Positions 24,378-33,095 of a stretch of DNA of 34,210 bases are shown here, piece by piece. The notes beneath the pieces are model-generated. The model made no database searches. It was given only the letters and a program-made list of their open reading frames with translations, and had not been told where the DNA came from. The stretch comes from Herpetosiphonaceae bacterium (lineage in GTDB: Bacteria; Chloroflexota; Chloroflexia; Chloroflexales; Kallotenuaceae). The position numbers were made by a program, and so were the translations under genes. Each line of letters begins with the position of its first letter. Position 1 is the first letter of the stretch. Location: the NCBI GenBank assembly GCA_013821605.1, contig JACDGP010000054.1, positions 1 through 34,210 of the forward strand, in the 5' to 3' direction.

Positions 24378-25448
24378 CTAGCCCTCGCTTAGTTGCTTGC
24401 TGTTCAAGCCCCGGCCGGCCCCTGCAATCTGGGCGAAGACGATGCGACCGGTCTGGGTCGTATACAAGCGTGTCACCACCACCGGCAGCTCTTTGCCGAC
24501 GAGATGGCGTGCATCTTCAACCACGACCATGGTGCCATCATGTAAAAAGCCGACCCCCTGCTCGCGTTCGCGCCCTTCGCTACGAATGGTGATCCTGAGC
24601 TGATCGCCGGTCAGGAAGGGAGTACGCACCGCATCGGCCAGCGCATTGAGATTGAGGATGCGCAGCTTTTGTAAGGTGCCGACCCGTTCGAGATTGCCAT
24701 CGTTGGTGAGCAACCCCACGCCTTCAGACCGCGCAAGCGCCAGCAGCTTATCGTCGACTTCGTGGACCATCGGCAGATCCAGGTCGCTGATTTCCACGGT
24801 AATGGCCGGATCGGCTTGTAAGGCTTGCAACATATCCAGGCCGCGCTTGCCTTTAGCGCGCGTCAGATCATCATGCGAGTCGGCCAACTGTTGCACTTCC
24901 TGGAGGACGAAGCGTGGCACAACCAGTGTGCCATAAATAAAGCCGGTATGAATAACATCGACGATCCGCCCATCAATGATCACACTGGTGTCGAGCAGCG
25001 TGCGCTGCCCATGCGCCATAGCTCGTTTGGGCATAAGTAAAGCTTCTAAATCGTCCTTACGGGCGCTCGCCGCGACTAACCCCAGGTAGGCCGCCAGTAT
25101 GGCAGCAATTATTGGCAAGTACACGCCGAAGATCCAAGGCAGATGGCTGAGAGGTATGGTCAGCAGCACGCCAATCAATAAGCCGCCGACGAGCCCGAGT
25201 GTCGTCGTCATAAGCTCGATGGCGGTCATTGTCTGGACGCGCCGTTTGAGTCTACGAAAAGGGTAGAGTGTCAGATAATGGGTTAGCACAAGGCCCATGC
25301 CCGCTCCGCACAGCACCAGCAAGCTCGTAGCCCAATGCTGCGTATCGGTCGGCGGCGTTGCAGAATGCAGTGTGCCAAAACGGTAGCCAGCATAGGCGAG
25401 CACGAGCGCACCGGTAATCCGTGTATAAAAATTAGCGGTGAATCTCAA
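24378..25448 (-). CDS. Membrane PIN-TRAM domain protein (YacL-like)
   Basis: The 356-residue protein has about four N-terminal membrane segments (residues 10-140). A PIN domain follows, starting [21 protein letters not shown] and containing [31 protein letters not shown] and [10 protein letters not shown]. The C-terminal TRAM domain is [27 protein letters not shown]. Acidic residues of the PIN core suggest a metal-dependent nuclease held at the membrane, with TRAM binding RNA. Related YacL proteins of Bacillus are encoded beside radA and disA; here radA is adjacent and disA is absent. The start is TTG overlapping the radA stop, with GGAG seven bases upstream. Confidence 0.85.
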   Translation of the reverse strand: MRFTANFYTRITGALVLAYAGYRFGTLHSATPPTDTQHWATSLLVLCGAGMGLVLTHYLTLYPFRRLKRRVQTMTAIELMTTTLGLVGGLLIGVLLTIPLSHLPWIFGVYLPIIAAILAAYLGLVAASARKDDLEALLMPKRAMAHGQRTLLDTSVIIDGRIVDVIHTGFIYGTLVVPRFVLQEVQQLADSHDDLTRAKGKRGLDMLQALQADPAITVEISDLDLPMVHEVDDKLLALARSEGVGLLTNDGNLERVGTLQKLRILNLNALADAVRTPFLTGDQLRITIRSEGREREQGVGFLHDGTMVVVEDARHLVGKELPVVVTRLYTTQTGRIVFAQIAGAGRGLNSKQLSEG

Positions 25449-26833
25449 TCATCGTCTCCGTCGGGACGAGGTTGTCCAAGCAAGGCGCTCCGGATCGCGT
25501 CCCCGACCGACCGTACTCCGTCAAGCTGTAAGCCTGTGACGCGTGGTGGCCCACTGGGTGTCGGGAACAAGGCGCGCTTAAAGCCTAGTTTGCTGGCTTC
25601 AACCAGCCGGCGCTCAAGCTGGCCAATCGAGCGCAGTTCGCCCGACAAGCCGATTTCGCCGACGAGCACGAGATCCGGATCGACCCGCTGGTTGCGAAAC
25701 GACGAGGCAATAGCCGTGGCGACGGCGAGGTCAACCGAAGGCTCGGTAATGCGCAAACCACCGACGATGTTTACATAAATATCCTGGTTGAACAGGGGTA
25801 AGCCCACGCGCTTGCTCAACACAGCGATCAACATGGTGAGGCGGTTCGGATCGAAGCCGTTGGCAGTGCGGCGAGGCTGCGGGTTCTGGGTATGGGCCGT
25901 CAGCGCCTGGACCTCGACCAGGATGGGGCGGGTACCTTCCATCGTCACGGCCACCGTGGAGCCGGGTGTGCCGGCGCTGCGCTCGGCCAGGAAGACCTGT
26001 GAGGGGTTTAGCACCTCTTCGAGCCCGTGCTGTGTCATGGAAAACACGCCGACCTCGTCGGTCGAGCCGAAGCGATTTTTGACGCCGCGTAGCATACGGT
26101 ACTGGTGGAAGCGATCACCTTCCAGGTACAACACGACGTCCACGATATGTTCGAGTACGCGCGGGCCAGCGATCGTGCCTTCCTTGGTCACATGGCCAAC
26201 CAGAAAGATGGGAGTCCCAGTATCCTTCGCGACCCGTAGCAGCCGTAGTGCGACCTCCCGCACCTGCGACACACTGCCGGCCGCCGAAGAAACATCTTCG
26301 ACATACACGGTTTGCACCGAGTCAACGATGACGAGCCCCGGCTTGAGATCGCTGATAGCATTAACAATCGTATCCAGATTCGTCTCGGAGTAGACCAGCA
26401 GCCGCTCGTGGAGCATTCCCAGCCGTTCGACTCGCAACTTGAGTTGCTGCGTCGATTCTTCGGCGGAGATATATAACACAGGAGCAGTGTCGCGGGCGAA
26501 TTGAGCACCTACCTGTGATAGCAATGTGGTTTTCCCGATGCCCGGATCTCCCCCGATCAGCACCAGCGATCCTGGCACCAAGCCGCCGCCCAGCACACGG
26601 GTAAACTCCTCGCCCTGTACAGGCAGTCGCTCAAAGCCTTCGACAGCGACCTCGGTGATCGGGAGAGGTCGTACACCGGCTGCAACCGAGCGGCTTTTGC
26701 TGGCAGGGACTGCAGGTGCGACTGTTTGCTCGACAAACGAGTCCCATGCTCCGCAGTCGGGGCATTTACCTACCCAACGGGGTTGTTGATTGCCGCATTG
26801 CTGGCAAACGAAAATGGTACGTGCTTTAGCCAT
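25445..26833 (-). CDS. radA: DNA repair protein RadA
   Basis: The 462-residue RadA (Sms) helicase promotes branch migration with RecA during recombinational repair. The N-terminal zinc finger uses Cys10, Cys13, Cys24 and Cys27. Walker A is GGDPGIGKTTLL (near residue 95). The RadA-specific KNRFGS motif is near residue 250. The C-terminal Lon-protease-like domain follows (VGGLRITEPSVDLAVATAIASS, VGEIGLSGELRSI). It is complete. It is followed by the PIN-TRAM gene with a 4-bp overlap, and preceded by clpC with a hairpin between, a clpC-radA order also found in Firmicutes. Confidence 0.95.
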   Translation of the reverse strand: MAKARTIFVCQQCGNQQPRWVGKCPDCGAWDSFVEQTVAPAVPASKSRSVAAGVRPLPITEVAVEGFERLPVQGEEFTRVLGGGLVPGSLVLIGGDPGIGKTTLLSQVGAQFARDTAPVLYISAEESTQQLKLRVERLGMLHERLLVYSETNLDTIVNAISDLKPGLVIVDSVQTVYVEDVSSAAGSVSQVREVALRLLRVAKDTGTPIFLVGHVTKEGTIAGPRVLEHIVDVVLYLEGDRFHQYRMLRGVKNRFGSTDEVGVFSMTQHGLEEVLNPSQVFLAERSAGTPGSTVAVTMEGTRPILVEVQALTAHTQNPQPRRTANGFDPNRLTMLIAVLSKRVGLPLFNQDIYVNIVGGLRITEPSVDLAVATAIASSFRNQRVDPDLVLVGEIGLSGELRSIGQLERRLVEASKLGFKRALFPTPSGPPRVTGLQLDGVRSVGDAIRSALLGQPRPDGDDD

Positions 26834-26856
26834 GGTGATTGCTTCAATTCTAACAC

Positions 26857-26886
26857 GTAGCCGCCTGACAAGCGTCAGGCGGCTAC
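26857..26886 (-). terminator. Hairpin between clpC and radA
   Basis: A perfect 13-bp stem (GTAGCCGCCTGAC and its complement) closes a 4-base loop. It lies 22 bp after the clpC stop and 23 bp before the radA start. Read on the minus strand the sequence after it is GTGTTAGAATTG, a weak U-tract. It may terminate or attenuate clpC transcription before radA. Confidence 0.6.
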
Positions 26887-26908
26887 ATTGGAACGGGGTT
26901 AAGGAGTG

Positions 26909-29398
26909 CTAGGCAATAGCTGGTTCGGCTTCGGGCTCGATTTGTTCTATGTTTTCGATCTCCCGTTGCGAACGCAGCCGGAGCAGATCGTTTTCAGTGT
27001 CCACCAGGACTTTATCACCTGCCTCAAAGCGACCTTCGAGTAACCCTTCGGCTAACGGGTCTTCGATCAGGTTGGTGATGATACGGCGCAATGGCCGCGC
27101 ACCGAAGGTTGGATCATAGCCACGCTTGCCGATCAACGTTATAGCTTCGGGCGTCACGTCCATCACAATGCCTTTCTCAGCGAGTTGCTTACCAACGCGC
27201 TCAAGCTCCAGCGTCGCGATGTTGTTGATCTCCTGGTCGGTTAGTGGGTGGAAGATGATCGTACCATCAAGCCGGTTCAAGAACTCGGGCCGGAACATTT
27301 CCTTGAGTGCATCATTGACCTTCTTACGGGTGTCTTCCTCATCAATGCCGCGCTTGCCGCCGAAGCCGATGCGCGAACCCTGACGAATATGCTCCGTGCC
27401 AATATTGGAGGTCATGATGATGATCGAGTTGCGGAAATCAACCCGGCGTCCCTTGCCATCGGTCAGGTTGCCGTCTTCCAGCACCTGTAGCAGCAGGTTG
27501 AAAGCATCGGGATGGGCTTTTTCGATCTCGTCGAAGAGCACGACGGAATACGGCTTGCGGCGAATGGCATCGGTCAATTGCCCGCCTTCACCATAGCCGA
27601 CATAGCCGGGAGGTGACCCGACCAAGCGCGAAGTGGTGTGGCGCTCTTGGAACTCTGACATATCGATCTTGATCATCGCCTCATCAGAACCGAACATAAA
27701 CTCGGCCAGCGCCTTGGCCAGCCAGGTCTTGCCCACGCCGGTCGGTCCCAGGAAGATGAACGAGCCGATCGGGCGCTTCGGGTCTTTCAGACCGGCCCGT
27801 GCGCGCCGAACAGCCTTCGAGATGGTGGTAACCGCTTCATCCTGACCGATGACCCGCTTATGCAGTTCCTGTTCCATATGCCGCAGCCGTTCCGTTTCGT
27901 TGCCCGTCAAATTGGACACCGGCACGCCCGTCCACATCTGCACGACCTCGGCAATATCTTCCTCAGTCACATAGGGGCGGTCATAGGCTGAGCCATCACC
28001 TTTAAGCTCCTCGGCCTCGATCTTCTTGATGCGCTCCAGCATGCGCTCTTCGCGCTCCTGGAGGTCATGGGCTACATCCGCTTGCTGATCTTGCAATGCG
28101 GCATCACGCTCTTTACGAATCGCCTCTAGGCCACGTAGGGCGTCGCGTAGCGAGGGCGGTGTCGCAGAGCGATACATCCGGACGCGACTGGCGGCTTCGT
28201 CAATCAGGTCGATGGCCTTATCGGGTAAGAAGCGGTCGGGCACATAGCGCGCCGAAAGGTTAGCAGCTGCCTTGATTGCTTCGTCGGAGATCTGAAGTTG
28301 GTGAAAGTCTTCATAGCGGCTCTTGATGCCACGTAGAATTTCGATGGTATCCTCGATGGTCGGCTCGTCAATGTTGACCGGCTGAAAACGGCGTTCCAGG
28401 GCCGCATCGCGCTCGATGTACTTGCGGTACTCGTCCATCGTTGTCGCACCGATGGTTTGCAGTTCTCCACGTGCCAGGGCCGGCTTGAGGATATTGGCCG
28501 CATCAAGCGTGCCTTCTGCGCCGCCCGCACCGATCAACGTATGGAACTCATCGATGAACAGGATACAGCGCGCTTCTTTGATCTCATCGATTACCCGCTT
28601 GAGCCGCTCTTCGAACTGCCCGCGGTATTTGGTCCCCGCCACGAGCGAGCCCATATCGAGCGTCACAACGCGCTTGCCCTTGATCGAATCGGGCACATCG
28701 CCCGCTACGACACGTTGGGCCAGTCCTTCGGCGATAGCAGTCTTGCCCACGCCCGGCTCACCGATCAAGGCCGGGTTGTTCTTGGTGCGCCGTGACAGAA
28801 TCTGGATCACGCGCTCGATCTCTTTTTGGCGACCGATCACCGGATCGAGCTTGCCGGCCTCAGCCATGTCGGTCAAATCGGTCGACAAGGCATCAAGATA
28901 GGGCGTTTTGGACTGCTTAGGTGCGGCCGGGCGATCACTCGGACCGGCAGTTCCTTGTCGCAATACGCGATTAACTTGGGTGCGAATCTGTTCGAGCGAC
29001 ACGCCCATGATTTCGAGAACGCCGGTCGCAACGCCTTCGCCGTTACGGACCAGTCCAAGCAGGAGGTGTTCGGTACCAATATAATGGTGGTTGAGCTTGC
29101 GTGCTTCTTCCACCGCATATTCAATGACTTTTTTTGCCCTGGCCGTAAGTTCGGCTTCATCGCTGCGCTGGACGCCTTCGCCATGGCCAACGATAAATTC
29201 GACGGCATTACGAGCCTGCTGAAGCTTTACACCCAGATCGTCGAGCACTTTGCCCGCCACGCCTTCTTGATCGCGGATCAGGCCGAGCAAAATATGTTCC
29301 GTGCCCACGTAGGGATGATTAAAGCTGCGGGCTTCTTCCTGGGCCAGGCTGAGCACCTGCTTTGCCCGCTTCGTAAATTTGTCGAGTAAGCCCATCAT
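26909..29398 (-). CDS. clpC: ATP-dependent Clp protease ATPase subunit ClpC
   Basis: This AAA+ unfoldase of 829 residues feeds proteins to ClpP. It has two N-terminal Clp repeats ([16 protein letters not shown] and a second [23 protein letters not shown]), the first ATPase with GEPGVGKT (near 212), and a coiled middle domain (near 430-470). The second ATPase has GPTGVGKT (near 550), [10 protein letters not shown], and [13 protein letters not shown] as its sensor. The C-terminal D2 small domain is [14 protein letters not shown]. Two adjacent ATGs are possible. GGGAG is 3 bases from the first and 6 from the second, so the second (29395) may be used. Adjacent genes are radA downstream and the divergent fabF-like gene upstream. 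Confidence 0.95.
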   Translation of the reverse strand: MMGLLDKFTKRAKQVLSLAQEEARSFNHPYVGTEHILLGLIRDQEGVAGKVLDDLGVKLQQARNAVEFIVGHGEGVQRSDEAELTARAKKVIEYAVEEARKLNHHYIGTEHLLLGLVRNGEGVATGVLEIMGVSLEQIRTQVNRVLRQGTAGPSDRPAAPKQSKTPYLDALSTDLTDMAEAGKLDPVIGRQKEIERVIQILSRRTKNNPALIGEPGVGKTAIAEGLAQRVVAGDVPDSIKGKRVVTLDMGSLVAGTKYRGQFEERLKRVIDEIKEARCILFIDEFHTLIGAGGAEGTLDAANILKPALARGELQTIGATTMDEYRKYIERDAALERRFQPVNIDEPTIEDTIEILRGIKSRYEDFHQLQISDEAIKAAANLSARYVPDRFLPDKAIDLIDEAASRVRMYRSATPPSLRDALRGLEAIRKERDAALQDQQADVAHDLQEREERMLERIKKIEAEELKGDGSAYDRPYVTEEDIAEVVQMWTGVPVSNLTGNETERLRHMEQELHKRVIGQDEAVTTISKAVRRARAGLKDPKRPIGSFIFLGPTGVGKTWLAKALAEFMFGSDEAMIKIDMSEFQERHTTSRLVGSPPGYVGYGEGGQLTDAIRRKPYSVVLFDEIEKAHPDAFNLLLQVLEDGNLTDGKGRRVDFRNSIIIMTSNIGTEHIRQGSRIGFGGKRGIDEEDTRKKVNDALKEMFRPEFLNRLDGTIIFHPLTDQEINNIATLELERVGKQLAEKGIVMDVTPEAITLIGKRGYDPTFGARPLRRIITNLIEDPLAEGLLEGRFEAGDKVLVDTENDLLRLRSQREIENIEQIEPEAEPAIA

Positions 29399-29488
29399 GT
29401 TCTCCCTTCAAGGGTTCCACTCTGCTGCACCCCAAAATCAATACCGCCCGCTGTGATCATTGTCCCTGGCAGCGAAGAATGTACCTAT

Positions 29489-29518
29489 ATTATACAGTTT
29501 TTATCCTGTGAGTGTAAC
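29489..29518 (-). promoter_or_regulatory. Candidate clpC promoter
   Basis: On the minus strand a perfect TATAAT (29494-29489) lies about 90 bp upstream of clpC. A -35-like GTTACA (29518-29513) is 18 bases away, matching four of six consensus bases. I see no CtsR-like or CIRCE repeat. Confidence 0.5.
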
Positions 29519-29578
29519 TACCCGTTTGTCTGACGTCTAGCTGAAGCGCTGGCACGGTGCAACGACCGGTCTAGCGGT

Positions 29579-29607
29579 TTGACGTGATGGATGGTGGGTG
29601 CTACCAT
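29579..29607 (+). promoter_or_regulatory. Candidate promoter of the ketosynthase/thioesterase pair
   Basis: TTGACG (29579-29584) and TACCAT (29602-29607) are 17 bases apart. Transcription would start near 29614, downstream of the ATG at 29584, which favours the ketosynthase start at 29644. Confidence 0.4.
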
Positions 29608-29643
29608 CCCGCGAAATCTTGTGCATGGTGGAGAATAAAACGA

Positions 29644-31113
29644 ATGCCTCGAACACCGCGTGCTGAGCTTGCCCGCACGCCTCAGCCACTCGTTGACGAT
29701 ATCGTGGTGTTACCGGCTCCTTTGGAAGCCCAACTCGAAGCGTTGGAAGAAACGCTGGGCGATAACGTGCTGGAGCAGCCACTGCCCGAGTTGCTCGCTG
29801 AAGATGAGGCTGACCGCCGCATTGTCGTGACGGGCCTCGGAGTTGTGTCGCCGGTCGGCAACGATGTCCCAAGCTTCTGGGATAGTTTGTCGCATGGCCG
29901 CTCCGGTCTGGCAACCTTTACCTTGATCCCGAATTACAAGGCCTATCCGGCGCATGTGGGAGCCGAGGTTAAGGGTTTTGAGCCGCGCGACTTTATGGAC
30001 TTCAAAGAAGCCCGGCGCATTTCGCGCGCCTCGCAGTTCGCCGTTGCGGCAGCCCAACAAGCACTGGCGGATGCCAAGCTCACGGTGGGAGCGCAGGCCG
30101 ACGAAATCGGCGTCCTGTTTGGCTGCGGCACGACATCGTTTCCCGATACCGAAGCGGCAATGCGGGTGCTGATGGAAAAAGGTGGCACGCGCGTCAGCCC
30201 TTTTTTTATGACGGCGGCTTTGCCCAACATGCCGGCCTGTCAGGTAGCGATCACCCTGGGGCTGCGTGGCTACAACTCAACCATCTCGACTGCGTGTGCG
30301 GCTTCGTCGCAAGCGATCGGCGAAGCCGCCGAAGTTTTGCTGCGCGGCGATGCCGAAGTAATGTTGACCGGCGGGGTCGAAGCGCCGATTTGCGAGCTTA
30401 CCCTAGCCGCTTTTGGAGCTATGCGGGCATTGTCGACCGCATTTAATGATCGTCCTGAGCAAGCGTCGCGGCCTTTTGATCGCGACCGTGACGGGTTTGT
30501 CGCGGGCGAAGGTGCGGCGGTGCTTGTGCTCGAAACCCTGGCTCATGCACAGCGTCGTGGCGCACCGATCTATGCCGAATTGCTCGGGTATGGTGCGACA
30601 TCGGATGCCTATCATGTGACATCGCCGGATCCGGTCGGGCGGGGTGCGGCACAGGCGATCACACGCGCTCTGCGACGTGCACGGGTGCTACCGCAGCAGA
30701 TCGATTATATTAATGCCCATGCGACTTCGACGCCGGCAGGCGATCTTTCGGAAACTCAGGCGATCAAAGCGGCGTTTGGCGAATATGCTAGCACCATTCC
30801 GATCTCGTCAACCAAGTCGATGATGGGCCATCTGACCGGTGGCGCGGGCGCTGTCGAAGCGGCAGCGGTCGTGCTGGCACTCAAGCATAGCTTGATCCCA
30901 CCGACTATCAACTACGAGACACCTGATCCGGAGTGTGACCTTGATTGTGTTCCCAATGTCGCCCGGCCTGCAAATCTCGAGATCGCCATGTCAAATTCGT
31001 TTGGCTTCGGCGGTCAAAATGCGACCTTGATCTTCCGTAAATGGCACCCTCGACTGTCGCCGGGTGAGCGAGCACTTGAATCAGGAATTGAAGGCTGGTT
31101 AGATGAACAGTGA
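29644..31113 (+). CDS. FabF-like beta-ketoacyl-ACP synthase with N-terminal extension
   Basis: This ketosynthase has 489 residues, against roughly 410 for FabF. It condenses malonyl-ACP with acyl-ACP in fatty acid synthesis. The catalytic triad is visible: Cys218 in STACAASS, His359 in NAHATST and His396 in GHLTGGAG. RPFDRDRDGFVAGEGA and the C-terminal SNSFGFGGQNATL are typical. The first roughly 60 residues before RRIVVTGLGVVSPVG are Pro/Glu/Leu-rich and not part of the fold. The start at 29644 has GGAG 10 bases upstream and lies after the predicted promoter. A thioesterase gene overlaps its end by 11 bp. A role in a specialised lipid rather than general synthesis is possible. Confidence 0.88.
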   Translation: MPRTPRAELARTPQPLVDDIVVLPAPLEAQLEALEETLGDNVLEQPLPELLAEDEADRRIVVTGLGVVSPVGNDVPSFWDSLSHGRSGLATFTLIPNYKAYPAHVGAEVKGFEPRDFMDFKEARRISRASQFAVAAAQQALADAKLTVGAQADEIGVLFGCGTTSFPDTEAAMRVLMEKGGTRVSPFFMTAALPNMPACQVAITLGLRGYNSTISTACAASSQAIGEAAEVLLRGDAEVMLTGGVEAPICELTLAAFGAMRALSTAFNDRPEQASRPFDRDRDGFVAGEGAAVLVLETLAHAQRRGAPIYAELLGYGATSDAYHVTSPDPVGRGAAQAITRALRRARVLPQQIDYINAHATSTPAGDLSETQAIKAAFGEYASTIPISSTKSMMGHLTGGAGAVEAAAVVLALKHSLIPPTINYETPDPECDLDCVPNVARPANLEIAMSNSFGFGGQNATLIFRKWHPRLSPGERALESGIEGWLDEQ

Positions 31114-31555
31114 TATGCAACAACAACCGGACTCGAACGCTTGCTTTGTGTGTGGCAAAGGGAATGCCCACGGTCTCCAGCTCACCTTTCACCAGGTTGA
31201 TGAGCGTATCGAGACCGAGTTTACCGCTACCGAGGCTCATCAAGGCTGGCCCGGCTTTGTGCATGGTGGGATCTTATTTACCGTACTGGATGAAACGATT
31301 GGACGCGTCGGCTTTCTGGTCGATGCCTATACCATGACCGGACGCATTGAAATCCGCTTTCGTACCCCCGCTCCGATCAACACGCCGATCCGCGTCGTTG
31401 GTTCACTGGTGCGCGATCGTGGACGTGCCCTGGAATTGCAAGGCTTCGCCCAGCTACCCGACGGCACCATCGTCGCCGAGGCGAGCGGCTTATATATGCG
31501 TGTGCCCGACGAATTGCGGGCATCGCTGGAGGAGCAGATCGCGGCAGGGTTTTAG
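31103..31555 (+). CDS. Hotdog-fold thioesterase (PaaI/4HBT-like)
   Basis: The 150-residue hotdog protein has the HGGILFTVLDETIGRVGF helix typical of the PaaI/4HBT thioesterases, followed by strands GRIEIRFRTPAPINTPIRVVGSLV and AEASGLYMRVP. The acidic Asp/Glu in LDE is the likely catalytic residue. An N-terminal CFVCGKGNAHGLQL segment carries two Cys and is common in this subgroup. It would hydrolyse acyl-CoA or acyl-ACP. It overlaps the ketosynthase gene by 11 bp, so it is co-translated with it and may release its products. It is convergent with the hydrolase gene at 31562, leaving only 6 bp between stops. Confidence 0.85.
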   Translation: MNSDMQQQPDSNACFVCGKGNAHGLQLTFHQVDERIETEFTATEAHQGWPGFVHGGILFTVLDETIGRVGFLVDAYTMTGRIEIRFRTPAPINTPIRVVGSLVRDRGRALELQGFAQLPDGTIVAEASGLYMRVPDELRASLEEQIAAGF

Positions 31556-31561
31556 ATTCTA

Positions 31562-32770
31562 TTATGCAACCCATTGGCGGTAAAACGTTGCGATGCGCTC
31601 CAAATACAACTGGTTGCCCGCGCCCTGGAATGAGTGGGGCTGCCCGGGATACTCGAACCATCTGACCTGCTTGCCGGCGGCTTGCAGGCTGTCGTACAAA
31701 TCTCTGGGCCATTTGCGCGGCACCGTTTCGTCGGCAGTGCCCCAGTGGATTTGAATGGGCATAGTGGCATACTGCACGTAGGGTAGTGGTGACAGGCGCC
31801 GGTACAAATCCGGCGCTTGGTCGGCCTTTACCGGAAACTCAATGGCAACGGTGTCGATCACGCCGGTACGCGCACCGTGTGTTTGCGTTATACGCGGATG
31901 TGAGCGTCCGAGGCGGAACTGGTAGTCTTCCGCAATCGTGAGCGACGCAGGTGAGTAGATCACGGTCGCTCCAACCTGATCGCTGATCGTCATCACCTTG
32001 GCGGCAATCGCACCCCCGTTGCTATGGCCCCACAGCCCGACCTTGCCTGATTTCGCATATGGCAGTCGTTGCGCAAGCGGTATCAAGTTGAGCACGTCGA
32101 GCACGTGACCCGCCCGAAACAAGTTGGGCGCAACATCCGATCCGGCGTGCGAACGGAGATCGGGCGACAGCGTCAGAAAGCCACGACTCGCGAGGTAATC
32201 GGCGGCGAGCTTGGTGCCGTTGCCGGTTTGATACACATCTAGCGGATAATAACCATGCACCAGAATCACGACCGGAAACGGACCGTTGCCTTTTGGTCGG
32301 TTGAGCATGCCCGTCAGCCGTAGTCCATCACCATGATAGGCGAACAGCTGGCGCGTAAAATTGGGTGTGTCTTCCAACGTTCGCACGATCTCAATCGGCC
32401 CTTCGGTGCCAAACTCGCCGCGTGCTTGTCGTTCACGTAACGCCGGGATCGTGAATTGTTCGTAGGCGGCGAACGGATCGGTCGTCGGAGTTGGCGGAGT
32501 CAGCGTCGAGGGTTGTGATGTTGGCGTTGGCGACGTAGTGGTAGATGTCACTTCCGGCGTAAACGTTGGCGCCGGGCTGGGAGGCGCGGGAACCGGCGTT
32601 GTAGCGTGTTCGCTCGGTTCGATGGTTGTGATAGATGCCAGGGTAGTGCTGGTCGCCAGTACCTCTACAACGCTCGTGGTGCTGGGTGCAAGCTGGATAG
32701 GCGCTGGGGAACTTTGGGCACAGGCTACTAATAGCACTGCGCCCAGCAAGAAATACTTAATGTTTCGCAT
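31562..32770 (-). CDS. Lipoprotein alpha/beta hydrolase (prolyl oligopeptidase/dienelactone hydrolase-like)
   Basis: The 402-residue protein has a lipoprotein signal with lipobox LLVAC (Cys17) and a Thr/Ser/Pro-rich linker to about residue 90. An alpha/beta hydrolase domain follows. It shows the oxyanion strand VVILVHGYYPLDVY, the LSPDLRSHAGSD strand, the nucleophile elbow GHSNGG (Ser250) and the terminal catalytic His in EYPGQPHSFQG. It is probably a surface-exposed esterase or peptidase of the S9/DLH type. No specific substrate can be assigned. The single gene is convergent with the thioesterase, and upstream of it lies the DUF4177 gene transcribed the same way. Confidence 0.85.
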   Translation of the reverse strand: MRNIKYFLLGAVLLVACAQSSPAPIQLAPSTTSVVEVLATSTTLASITTIEPSEHATTPVPAPPSPAPTFTPEVTSTTTSPTPTSQPSTLTPPTPTTDPFAAYEQFTIPALRERQARGEFGTEGPIEIVRTLEDTPNFTRQLFAYHGDGLRLTGMLNRPKGNGPFPVVILVHGYYPLDVYQTGNGTKLAADYLASRGFLTLSPDLRSHAGSDVAPNLFRAGHVLDVLNLIPLAQRLPYAKSGKVGLWGHSNGGAIAAKVMTISDQVGATVIYSPASLTIAEDYQFRLGRSHPRITQTHGARTGVIDTVAIEFPVKADQAPDLYRRLSPLPYVQYATMPIQIHWGTADETVPRKWPRDLYDSLQAAGKQVRWFEYPGQPHSFQGAGNQLYLERIATFYRQWVA

Positions 32771-32818
32771 GGGAAAATTGTACCTAGACTGGGGTGTTCC
32801 CGCATTTGATCTGCAACC

Positions 32819-33061
32819 TTACGCTTGACGTATGCGTTTCAAAGTTATCAGTAGTTGAGATGTGGTACCCTCGCCACGCGTGACTGGTGTCACCGCTACT
32901 AGCTCCCAGCCCTCGTTGCCCGCTTGATTCAAATACGTATCGATATCGTCAAGCTGCACATGCGGTCCAAAAAAACCACTGACGTCAAGGGACGCGACGC
33001 GGTACTCCCAGCGCGGTGTTGGATCTGTTAAGCGAACCGTTGGCATTCCTGCAGTTGACAT
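32819..33061 (-). CDS. DUF4177-like small protein
   Basis: The 80-residue protein contains WEYRVASLDVSGF followed by a DDIDTYLNQAGNEGWELVAVTPV block and the strand QLLITLKRI, the DUF4177 pattern of a small alpha/beta domain. Function is unknown in the family. I chose ATG at 33061 because AAGGAG lies seven bases upstream and the domain then starts about 15 residues in; a longer frame would overlap larC. It sits 34 bp downstream of larC on the same strand. Confidence 0.75.
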   Translation of the reverse strand: MSTAGMPTVRLTDPTPRWEYRVASLDVSGFFGPHVQLDDIDTYLNQAGNEGWELVAVTPVTRGEGTTSQLLITLKRIRQA

Positions 33062-33095
33062 GCGCTTGCTCCTTGTGGCACGTATTACTTCGATA

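Noticed and set aside
29584-29643. Earlier ketosynthase start at 29584
   Set aside because: It would lie inside the predicted promoter; the first 20 residues (Cys/Trp-rich) look non-coding, and 29644 has a GGAG upstream.
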